From Teratosphaeria epicoccoides (taxonomy: Eukaryota > Ascomycota > Dothideomycetes > Mycosphaerellales > Teratosphaeriaceae): a stretch of 64,000 nucleotides of DNA. Position 1 is the stretch's first letter. Each line of letters opens with the position of its first letter. The notes beneath the pieces are model-generated. The model was not told the DNA's origin. It did no database searches and was given only the letters and a program-made list of their open reading frames with translations. Positions 54,649-64,000 of the stretch are shown piece by piece. The translations under genes and the position numbers were made by a program. The stretch lies in the NCBI GenBank assembly GCA_021401465.1, contig JADDMT010000010.1, positions 186,001 through 250,000 on the forward strand. The letters are read 5' to 3'.

Positions 54649-56585
54649 CTAGTGTCGTTGCCCCAATCGCCCGCGTCTCTCCTCCAGGTGCGCATACAAG
54701 ACACTGCCGCTCGTGAGCGGCGGCACAAACGATGAGGATGTCGATGTGCTGGCGCTCGGCGCTGGAAAGTCTGATGACCAGTCTGTCATGGTTATCGGCG
54801 CGTGCGAGGCTTGCATGTTGCTCGGTGCTGGAGCAGTAATTAAGGTTTGCTCTTGCGGTGCGGACGAAGCAGCAGGCAGGCTGGCCGCAGAACCATAGTA
54901 TGCGTCGTCCACGCTCATTGCCACGGACGATGAAGGCGCTGAGTAGGCGTAGAAGCTTGCCGGAATGGTTGAGATGGACGAGGCGGCGGCAGTCGTGAAC
55001 GTTGTCAAGGTCGTTGAGATCCGCACTGGGACTGTTGAAGCGCTTACCGATGCGGCGGGCGACGGCGGAACGTAGATGCCTGGCGCTGTGAATGGCTTGC
55101 TCCTGGAGGAAGACGTCGACGCGATTGGGCGTAGTGAGGGGCCAGCGCTCTCGACACAGCTCCGACTGTAGCGTATGGCGTTGGTTGCACCGGCGCTGAC
55201 GCACTGGAGTAAGTGGTGGCCCCCACGGACGGGTCACCAAGCGCAGACACCGGCTGATTCAGATCCTCTGCTAGAGGGCGGATCAAGAAGATCACATCGC
55301 CAGAGCCATACTCGTAGTCGGTCAGCCCCTCGAGTGAACCCTCGCACAATTGGCAGCTCCCGTCGTTCCACGTAGCAGCGAGACAGATGGCATCTTGATC
55401 ACAGCTTTCGAGGCAGGTCTCCTGGGTGTAGTAGGCTCTGGTCCCGTCCACAGTGGACTCGCACACCGGCTCATACTCGCAAGTCACTGTGTAATCCTGG
55501 TCGACGACATCTGTGACGTTAAGACCGTCTGAGGCAGGACAGCTGGCTGAGAGCGTGGTGGCGTTGTTAGCGGCTGATGATGTTGCAGTGGGAGCTACAA
55601 TGGTTGCACTGCCCGTGGACACTCTCTGTGATGTCGACTTCGATCCGTCAGGAATGAAGGTCGTCCCTGACGTGTACGCTACGCTGTTCGTGTACGATGG
55701 TGGCGTACTGCTTGTCGCACTGTTGAACACGGGACCAGTCGATGACGGCACTACTGGAGAGGAGTCTGCGGTCTGATATGCACCCGCCACTGGCACGAAC
55801 GCAGTGTACCCAGCAATCTGAATTTCAGAAGCACCACTCCTGGCAAGTTGGCAGTTCCCTCCTGTCCAGAATGTCGCGCCCAAACACCAGGAGTAATCAT
55901 CGCAGTGCAGTAAGCAGCCTGAAGCCGACGTGTACGCCTGGACGTCGTAGGAGCTGCTTGCATTGAGCTTGTAGTCACAATAGACCTCGTAGGATATTCC
56001 GTTATAGTCTGTAACGGTTGCGCCGTTGCAAGCCGGGCATTGAATATTGCTTGCGTTGCAAGACTGGGGCACGGCCGACGGGAAACTGGCAGAAGACGAT
56101 GTTCCGACTGACGAGGCCGTTGAGGCCATGTTCGAGAGGGTCGACGCGGCTGATGATGCTGTCGCTGGCACGTCCTGCCTGATGAAGTAGGCCACACCCG
56201 AGCTATTTTGCTGCCGTCCGAACGTTGTTCCGGTCGTAAGCACGCATCGATCTCCAGCATAGTACACGGCACCCTCACAACCCTCGAATTCGTCGCAGGC
56301 CTTCATGCAGTCAGGGGCGGTCGCTACAGAGCTGGGATTGGTCACCAAGTATTCGTTGGCAGAGGCCGCGTACGCATCGCAATGGACCAGATAAGCGACA
56401 CTGTTCCCATCAGTGAAGTTCTTGCCATCGTATCCTGGACATATGCCAGCCAAAACACTGCTCATTGCGGTGCTATTCGCTCCAGCCCCGGTAGATGTGC
56501 TGACAGGTGAAAATGCCTGTCCAGAGGCGAGCGCGAATTGAACGGCAGCGACGTGGAGAGCCGCGCAAGGAGTGGACGACTTCAT
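54649..56585 (-). CDS. Secreted protein with three PAN/Apple-like cysteine repeats
   Basis: The frame from 56585 is open to 55044, but the Ser/Thr-rich tail continues in another frame to 54649. An intron 55204-55086 (GTGCGT...CACAG, 119 nt) joins them in phase to 605 residues; an acceptor a few bases further is also possible. A signal peptide (ALHVAAVQFALASGQA) begins the protein. Three modules follow, each starting CP-x2-[DN]G-like and holding a V-x-C, C-x3-C and a final C-x-L: about residues 49-118, 183-250 and 347-417. The second module ends GGNCQLARSG and the third GSCQLCEG. Ser/Thr-rich linkers, likely O-glycosylated, separate them. PAN/Apple domains bind carbohydrate or protein; a cell-wall or extracellular role is inferred. 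No GPI signal or transmembrane helix is seen at the C-terminus. Confidence 0.8.
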
Positions 56586-57039
56586 GCTAGCGTGTGGTGA
56601 AGCCAGAACAGCATGAGCAGGAGCAAGCAGCTGATGTGAAGAAGGTCAGTGGACAAGAAAGGATCTGTGGAAATATGACTGTGACGTGAGGAGGCTGTTT
56701 GAAACATGTGGATGTCCAAGAATGTGGATTGTGCGACTTTGCTGCACGTTGCCGCAGGAATATGGCATCTGAAGCAAGGTCAACCAAATGAGGGCTAGGG
56801 ACTCGGAGGATTATGGCAACTTCACAACACCTATCGGCCTGTTTGACATGACATCTCGAGATTGTGCCAGCAATCTGCCCTAACTCGAATCTCGTGTCGT
56901 GTGAATGCCGGAGTGTGTCGTGCTATATCAATTCGGTGACAGCCAGGGCCAAGAAGCAATGCGATCGGCATCATTTGATCTGCCCAGCTTCAAGCCTTCT
57001 CTCGGGTCGGAGTCGTGCCCGCATGTCGCATCAGGAGAC
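56586..57039. other. Spacer between the PAN-repeat gene and the SDR gene
   Basis: About 450 bases holding the presumed promoter of the PAN-repeat gene and the end of the SDR gene. No gene seen. Confidence 0.5.
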
Positions 57040-57921
57040 CTATGACTTCTTTTTCGAAGCACCGCCGTCGACTGTGACATCTTGCCCGCTCACGAAACCA
57101 GCATTGACCAGATACAGAACCGCATCAGCAATATCCTCCGGTCTACCAGCGCGATTGGTCGGGTGGTCAGCAACATCCTTCTCCTCGTTCTGTTCAGCCC
57201 AATGCAGCCCTTTCTCATCGCCCTCCTTACTCTCATGGGCAACCTTAATCCTGCCGGGAGCCACCAGATTGACACGAATGCCAAATTGCTGGAGACTGAT
57301 GGCCATGCTGTGCATTAATCCTAGCTGGCCGGCTTTGGTCGAAGCATAACCCTCCTGATTTGGATCGGACTGGAGTGCACGGAAGGAGCCGATGTGGATG
57401 ATACAGGGGCCAGATTCGCTGTCTTCGTGGTGCTCCACGGAGACTTCGGCAGCCTTGACCTTCATATATGGAATGCACGCCTGAGATGCCGCGAAAGGGG
57501 CGGTCAAATTTGTCTCCACGTACCTGGAACAGGATAAGTAGATGCCTTCCGCCCCGTACTCTGGCTACACCACTTACGCTTGCCACTCCTTCAGGGTATC
57601 GAGCGACTCCATGGTCTGATGGTTGCTCCATTTTGGCGTAGCAATGCCGCCGTTGTTGACCAGCACATCGATACGTCCACCGAGAAACTCAGCCGCCTGC
57701 TTGACTTTCCCGCGAATGTCGTCTGTGTTGCGGAGATTGCAAATGGCCGAGTCAAGTTGCTTTGAGTCGAAGTACTTCTTGAGGTGGACTTTGGTGGTAT
57801 GCTCGAGCTCCGACTCCTGGATGTCAAAAGCGAAGACCGTGTAGCCTTGCTCGAGGAAAGAGCGGACAAGACATCTCCCGATGCCACGCGCGCCTCCCGA
57901 TATGATTGCCGTCTTGGTCAT
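57040..57921 (-). CDS. Short-chain dehydrogenase/reductase (classical SDR)
   Basis: Exon 1 57921-57578 and exon 2 57523-57040, intron 54 nt (GTAAGT...CCAG), give 275 residues. The Rossmann start is AIISGGARGIGRCL, a variant of TGxxxGIG. The acidic residue after strand two (FAFDIQ) suggests NAD(H) preference. NNGG replaces the usual NNAG. The catalytic serine lies in HIGSFRA and the YxxxK pair in GYASTKAG. The C-terminal strand ends GQDVTVDGGASKKKS. The last three residues do not form a clear peroxisomal signal. The substrate cannot be told from the sequence, and no pathway neighbours help. Confidence 0.9.
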
Positions 57922-59348
57922 GATCGCCTTTGGGCTGGTATGAAGTTTGATGTGTGAGTAGCTGAATACCTGCCTTCAACAGCCTTGGCTTGGTAGGCAG
58001 TCGCGTCCGTTTGCCAACGTCATGGTGACCGAGCGCGACTGCATACATGTCTGCTCCCGTCGTGCTGCATCCGGACGCGATAGGATGAGGTTTGTGAGAC
58101 ATCAATCTCCATCGTGACACGCGAGTGTCCTCGACAAGTAGCATCATGGTTCAATGGTCAATGGTACAAGACACCTCAACGGGCTACTGTTCGCTGGCTG
58201 CCATCGCGTCCAGTGGGCATCTTGACTCGTCATCTCTGTACCCCAAACCCCGGTCATTTGCGCCGCTCCCCGCAAGCAGTGGCTACGAACAAGGAATTGC
58301 TGATGATGATTTCTCACTATGGCAGACCGACAAGATTCCGGTAAGCACAATCATGCTTGCCAACTTGCGGTGGGCAGATCTGGTCGCGAGCGAAAGCGAA
58401 CACGAGTGCGTGTGACGATGCTCAGAGGGTTATTTAGGCAGTTGCGCTGTTGGCGACATCCTTGTAGGGTTGAGATCATAAGTCCGTATTTCGTGCCGTA
58501 TTTCGTGCCACCATGATGAAGGGCATCTATCTACTTTGAGACACTCTCATTGGTCGGACGGTCGGGGACAATGCGTTGCGGAACGGCCGACGGACCACCA
58601 GACTTGGCCTTGGCAGGTCGGGGAGGCCTTGGGGTTCCTTGAACGGGGTTAACGGAGAGAGCTGAAGGATGCTGTGCGCTAAAAGTTTCCAGGTTAACGG
58701 TGGAAACAGGGTTTGGGTAAAGATCGAGATTCGTGTAGAATAGGCGAGGTGTCACAGACGATCTCAAACATACATGCAAACCCACCAAACAATATCTCGA
58801 TAACGCAGGCGACGACTCAGGCAGCCTGTTTGCCATGCTTCACACCTGGATGATGGCGACACATTCCGTGACAAGAATCCTGGGCTGCAAGAACGTGGTT
58901 CGCAGTCCAAGCGTAGCTTACAAGTCATGCCCGATCGGGCGACCACGCGAAATTCGCGAATCCGATGACTAGGGTGCAAGCTGCAGACCGGCCGTCTCTC
59001 ACACCGCACACCGGCCGTCTCTCACACCGGCATCGATGGGCCGTGACGGAAGATGTACCCTCCGGACAACACAAAGGCGATGACTACGCCTCCCCATGGA
59101 CGGTTTGTAGTACAGTCCGCTCTTCACTTACATTCTCTCGATCTCTCGTTCTTTCCCCCGCTTGTGCACTAATCGGCAGCGGCGCTCTTGAATGCTCGCT
59201 CTTGCAGCATCTGTGAACTCAGGCTTGTCTTCATCCGGTCTGGGACGCTTCACATTGAAAACAAAGCCTCGGGGCCAATATACCACAATCTGATCACTGC
59301 GCGCGTCACAACGAGAACCAGGCGCAGTCGCGCACGTCTCGGCCCGTC
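57922..59348. other. Divergent region between the SDR gene and the ABC transporter
   Basis: Frames at 58125-58415 (plus) and 58531-58836 (minus) look like possible short peptides but have no domain or splice support. Two 20-bp direct repeats lie at 58987-59029, and a 12-bp tandem duplication (cgtatttcgtgc) near 58492. The final 250 bases before 59349 are pyrimidine-rich, a likely 5' leader. Confidence 0.45.
58987..59029 (+). promoter_or_regulatory. Two direct 20-bp repeats upstream of the ABC transporter
   Basis: ACCGGCCGTCTCTCACACCG occurs exactly twice, at 58987-59006 and 59010-59029, 320 bases before the ABC transporter start. Each copy has CGG and CCG triplets, the half-sites read by zinc-cluster (Zn2Cys6) regulators that commonly control drug-efflux genes. 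Function is inferred. Confidence 0.45.
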
Positions 59349-62300
59349 ATGGCCCACGCATTGGAGAGCGAGAAGCAGCTAGACCTGTCGGAAAGCTCCA
59401 GCAATGACGATAGCAAGAGGAACGAAATCGATGTGGCAGACATGCAGAAGACAGAGCTCGGCCAGGCGCCGTTCCCAATGCAGATGGCTGTAGAACCAGC
59501 GCCGCCACTACAACGGTTGGACTCCAGGCCGCCCAAGGCCAAAGCAGCAGAGAAGAGAGAGGACGATGCTCTGGCACATCTGCCAGAGCATGAGGCGGCG
59601 ATTTTGAAAAGACAATTGGATGTCCCGCCTGTGAAGGTCACATACCTCGGCTTGTACCGCTATGCCACTCGGAATGATGTCCTCATCATGATCGTCAGTG
59701 GCATCTGCGCCATAGCAGCCGGTGCTGCTCTGCCTCTAATGACGATCGTGTTTGGGTCATTAGCAGGAGAGTTCTCCTCGTTAGAGAAACCCGGAGCCAA
59801 TTTTTCCGGCTTCAGTTCGACGGTGAGCCACCTGACGCTCTACTTTGTGTACTTGGCCATCGGGGAATTCGTCACAATCTATGTTGCAACAGTGGGTTTC
59901 ATCTACACTGGCGAGCACATTTCCGCAAAGATCAGGGAGCAATATCTGGCGAGTATCCTGAGACAGAACATCGGATACTTTGATAGACTAGGGGCGGGTG
60001 AGATCACGACTAGAATTACATCGGACACAAATCTGGTCCAGGATGGAATTTCAGAGAAGGTGGGCTTGACATTGACCGCTTTGTCCACATTCATTGCAGC
60101 GTATGTGATCGGCTACATCAAATACTGGAAGCTCACTTTGATCCTTACCTCCACGATCGTCGCCATCTTCTTGACCATGGCCCTGCTCGGCGGTGCAATT
60201 GTCAAGGCCAACAAGCAATCCCTCTCATCGTACGCAGAAGGAGGCACCGTGGCCGAAGAAGTTATCAGCTCAATCCGCAACGCCGTCGCTTTTGGCACAC
60301 AAGACAAGCTGGCACGCGAGTACGACACGCATCTAATCTCAGCCGAAAAGGCTGGCTTTAAGATGAAAGCGATTCAAGGCTCCATGATTGGATTCTTGAT
60401 GTGCTACGTCTACCTGACTTACTCTTTGGCATTCTGGCTTGGATCGCGATACATTGTGGACGGCGAGAGTACGCTCCAGTCTGTGCTCACTATTCTGCTT
60501 TCGATCATGATCGGAGCTTTTGCGCTCGGCAATGTAGCGCCAAACGTCCAGGCCTTCAACACGGCTGTGGCTGCGGCAGGGAAGATATTTGCAACCGTCG
60601 ACCGTGTCTCACCATTGGACCCAGAGTCCGACCAAGGCAAGACATTGGAAAGAGTAGAGGGCATCGTAGAGCTGAGGGATGTGCGTCACATATACCCATC
60701 ACGTCCAGAGGTCGTCGTCATGGAGAATGTCAATTTGGTCGTTCCTGCGAACAAGACTACCGCGCTGGTGGGTGCATCGGGCTCTGGTAAGTCGACGATT
60801 GTCGGCTTGGTCGAGCGCTTCTATGACCCTGTTGGTGGAGAAGTGCTCCTCGACGGCGTCAACGTTCAGGATCTGAATTTGCGATGGTTGAGACAGCAGA
60901 TCAGCTTGGTGTCACAAGAGCCGACGTTGTTCGCGACCACTATCGCTGGAAACATCAGACATGGATTAATTGGTACGCAATGGGAGGACCTTCCAGAAGC
61001 AGAAACCCTGGAGCTTGTCGAGAACGCCGCAAGGATGTCAAATGCGCACGACTTCATTACCCAGCTGCCAGAGGGCTACCAGACAAATGTTGGAGAGCGC
61101 GGCTTCTTGCTCAGTGGTGGGCAGAAGCAACGTATTGCAATCGCACGAGCCGTCGTCTCTGACCCGAAAATTTTGCTTCTCGACGAGGCCACATCCGCCC
61201 TTGACACGAAAAGTGAGGGTGTCGTACAAGCTGCGCTTGATAAGGCTGCGCAAGGACGAACGACGATTGTCATCGCGCATCGACTGAGCACCATCAAGCA
61301 TGCGGACAACATTGTGGTCATGTTGCAGGGTAAGATCGTGGAACAGGGTGACCATGACGCGCTTCTCGAGCGCCGGGCTGCCTATTTCAACCTGGTCGAA
61401 GCCCAGCGTATCGCGGCAGAGACCGAGGCCAAGAGCGAGGACGACGTTCCGATTCTGGAAGAGAAAGACGGCGATCTTTTGGCGCCAACTCCTGGTACCG
61501 AAAAGGCAGAAGAGATGTACGCAGCTGACCCGAAAGATTTGGAGCTCGGCCGCTCAAAGACGCAGCAGTCTGCATCGTCGAAAGTTCTTGCGAGCAGGCC
61601 AACCACCAGTCAGAAGAAATATAAGCTCTGGACTCTCATTCGACTTGTCGCCTCTTTCAACAAGTCAGAAATGCTGTGGATGTCAACCGGTCTCTTAGCA
61701 GCAGTCATTACTGGCGCTGGACAACCTGTGCAGAGTGTTTTCTTCGCAAAAAGCATTTCCGCTTTGGCTCTGCCAGCCAGCCAATACAGCGAGCTGAAGA
61801 GCCAGGTCACTTTTTGGTCATGGATGTACTTTATGCTGGCAATGGTCCAGCTCTTAGCTTTCCTGGTCCAGGGTGTCTCTTTTGCCTACTGCAGTGAGCG
61901 TCTGGTGCATAGGACCAGAGATCGCTCTTTCAGGACGATGTTGAGGCAGGACATTCAGTTCTTCGACAGAGAGGAGAACTCCGCTGGCGCGCTGACGAGT
62001 TTTCTGTCGACCGAGACTACTCATCTGGCAGGCATGAGCGGTGTGACACTTGGCACGATCGTTCAGGTCATCTGCACCCTAGCCATCTGCTACATCATTT
62101 CCCTGGCCATCGGGTGGAAGCTGGCTTTGGTCTGCATTGCCACTGTCCCAGTCGTGCTCGGCTGCGGCTTCTTCCGATTCTGGATGCTTACTCGATTCCA
62201 AGAGCGTGCAAAGCGAGCATACGAAAAGTCCGCGTCCTACGCCTGCGAGGCAACCTCTGCCATTCGCACGGTCGCATCACTTACCAGAGAGATCGATGTG

Positions 62301-63453
62301 TACGATCACTACCATGATCAGCTCGTCCAGCAACAGGCAGAAAGTCTCCGGTCTATCCTGCAGTCTAGCTCGCTCTACGCTGCCAGTCAGTCTTTCATGT
62401 TTCTCTGCATCGCACTTGGATTTTGGTATGGAGGGACCCTAATAGGCAGTGGCGAGTACAGCTTATTCCAGTTCTTCCTCTGCTTTTCAGCCGTCATCTT
62501 CGGCTCGCAGTCAGCCGGTACTATCTTCTCCTTTGCACCGGATATGGGCAAGGCTAGACACGCAGCACAAGAGCTGAAGACCCTTTTCGACCATAAGCCA
62601 GAGATCGACACCTGGACAGACGAGGGCGAGTTCCTTGACCGCATGGAAGGCTCGATCGAGTTCAGAGACGTGCACTTCAGATACCCGACCCGGCCCGAGC
62701 AGCCTGTGTTGCGTGGTCTGAATCTTCATGTCAAGCCCGGGCAGTACGTTGCCCTTGTCGGCGCTTCCGGGTGTGGTAAGAGTACCACCATCGCCATGCT
62801 GGAACGCTTCTACGATCCGCTGGTTGGTGGCGTCCACGTCGATGGTCGCGAGATCAGCAGCCTCAACGTCAAGAACTACCGAAGCTATTTGGCTTTGGTG
62901 TCGCAGGAGCCAACGCTCTACCAAGGCACGATTCGTGAGAACATTCTGCTTGGTGCAGACACGAAGCCGGAAGATGTCTCAGAAGAGGCAATCGTGCAGG
63001 CTTGCAAGGACGCCAATATCTACGACTTCATCTTGTCGTTACCTGAAGCTTTCAATACTGTCGTCGGCAGCAAGGGATCCATGTTGTCTGGTGGGCAGAA
63101 GCAGTACGTCATCGTTCGAGATCTTGACCAGCGACTATAGCTAACTTTTTTACAGACGAATCGCCATTGCCCGCGCACTGCTTAGACATCCCAAGATCCT
63201 GCTCCTCGACGAAGCAACTTCGGCACTCGACTCTGAGTCCGAGAAAGTCGTCCAAGCAGCACTGGATCAAGCAGCGAAGGGCCGCACCACCATCGCCGTC
63301 GCTCATCGTCTTTCCACCATCCAGAAGGCCGACATCATCTACGTATTCGACCAAGGCCGCATAGTGGAGAATGGCACGCATTCCGAGCTCATCGCCATGG
63401 GAGGCAGATACTTCGAATTGGTCAACCTGCAGAGTCTAGGCAAGAATCAATAG
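59349..63453 (+). CDS. Full-length ABCB (MDR/P-glycoprotein-type) ABC transporter
   Basis: Exon 1 59349-63103 and exon 2 63156-63453 (intron 52 nt, GTACGT...ACAG, placed between GGQKQ and RIAIA) give 1350 residues. The order is TMD1, NBD1, TMD2, NBD2. A charged N-terminus of about 95 residues precedes six-helix TMD1 (VLIMIVSGICAIAAGAALPLM). NBD1 has Walker A GASGSGKST near 475, signature LSGGQKQRIAIARA near 588 and Walker B ILLLDEATSALD near 610. NBD2 has GASGCGKST near 1137, LSGGQKQ, then RIAIARALLRHPKILLLDEATSALDSESE after the intron. An acidic linker joins the halves. Both ATP sites look complete. Fungal members export drugs, toxins, pheromones or lipophilic compounds at the plasma membrane. 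The similarity is to the Mdr1/Pmd1 class; the substrate is unknown and no biosynthetic cluster is visible alongside. The ATG at 59349 is the first in frame. Confidence 0.95.
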
Positions 63454-64000
63454 CAGTTGTGAGCGTGAGCATTCAGTTTTCAGCGAGGCATTCGGATTAG
63501 GTGATAGAAGTCTGCATCGCATGGGCCTACGCGCCATTCAACCTGACGGCAGCAAGATAACTAGATGCGTTGATTGTGTACATAACTACACTCAGATGTA
63601 AGCTGGCCGCATCGACTCTATGACAATGCTGGTCAGTATGGTCAGGCAGTGGTGTTGGAGCCTGCACAACCTCCATCCATCGCCGATCTTCGTCCTCGTA
63701 AACCGTCGAATTGACCAATATATCCGACTCGATGCACCAACTGTTCCTCCATGGAGCCTCAAGCCTCCCCATCCACACTCTCTCCCCCTTATTGACCTCT
63801 GCCTAGCGAGTCCACCCCGCTAAGCTCGAAATCTCATTGCGTAGCTCGTCCTGCCTCTGCCTTCCCCTCCTTACTTCACACCTCTATTCCGAAAACACGG
63901 TCTCCACTGCCCAAGTAGTGCCGATGCCGAAAACCCCGAGGTCGAGCATATTCCTCGGATGGGCCTGACCAAAGGTCGAATACCAGAACAAGGCAATGGC
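63454..64000. other. 3' flank of the ABC transporter to window edge
   Basis: No gene recognised. Pyrimidine-rich sequence from 63760 to 63890 on the plus strand may be the promoter of a gene starting beyond the window. Confidence 0.4.

Noticed and set aside
58125..58415. 96-codon plus-strand frame between the SDR and ABC transporter genes
   Set aside because: Composition is plausible for a small protein but there is no domain or splice evidence.
58531..58836. 101-codon minus-strand frame with a Pro-rich end
   Set aside because: It could be part of a small gene but has no recognised domain or supporting neighbours.

Overview
The window is nuclear DNA from a filamentous ascomycete. Genes are single, separated by long spacers, and interrupted by short GT-AG introns of about 49-150 nt that often carry CTNAC-type branch sites. 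The gene families present (a Ryp1/Sge1-type WOPR regulator, fungal RAD16, a fungal 7-TM orphan, PAN-repeat secreted protein) fit Pezizomycotina. A Dothideomycete is my best guess from protein flavour; that is inference, not something the sequence proves. I see no transposon, CRISPR array, rRNA gene or prophage.

Layout. 0.4-3.0 kb: a glycine-rich-domain (DUF1399-like) protein split by an in-frame TAG. 3.9-7.0 kb: RAD16 repair ATPase/RING protein. 8.9-9.2 kb: a thioredoxin-fold protein without CxxC. 9.5-13.0 kb: divergent BUD31 (spliceosome) and CBP80 (nuclear cap binding). 13.0-18.2 kb: a 5 kb gene-free stretch leading into a WOPR master regulator (18.2-19.8 kb). 20.5-22.2 kb: cardiolipin synthase. 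23.2-28.4 kb: INO80. 29.3-38.1 kb is the most gene-dense part: BRX1, SLP1-type SUN protein, MTO1, HIS3, RPC19 and the complex I LYR subunit NDUFA6. 38.8-40.3 kb: GSK3 kinase. 44.0-48.3 kb: SNF2/STH1 remodeller. 50.9-51.9 kb: KIN17. 52.8-54.3 kb: 7-TM membrane protein. 54.6-56.6 kb: secreted three-PAN-repeat protein. 57.0-57.9 kb: SDR oxidoreductase. 59.3-63.5 kb: full-length ABCB transporter.

The genes are mostly conserved housekeeping functions and do not form one pathway. Themes recur: three SNF2-superfamily ATPases (RAD16, INO80, SNF2) within 45 kb, RNA processing (BUD31, CBP80, BRX1, RPC19, MTO1) and mitochondrial function (CRD1, MTO1, NDUFA6). Several divergent pairs share short promoters. 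Exon-intron structures given here were built by hand from reading-frame continuity, splice-site consensus and family similarity; where the phases all close they are quite secure, but none has transcript support. I found no clear new multi-gene system. The most unusual items are the TAG-interrupted glycine/cysteine tail, the CxxC-less thioredoxin, the very long WOPR upstream region, several short introns whose retention would leave the frame open, and a tRNA-like relic.
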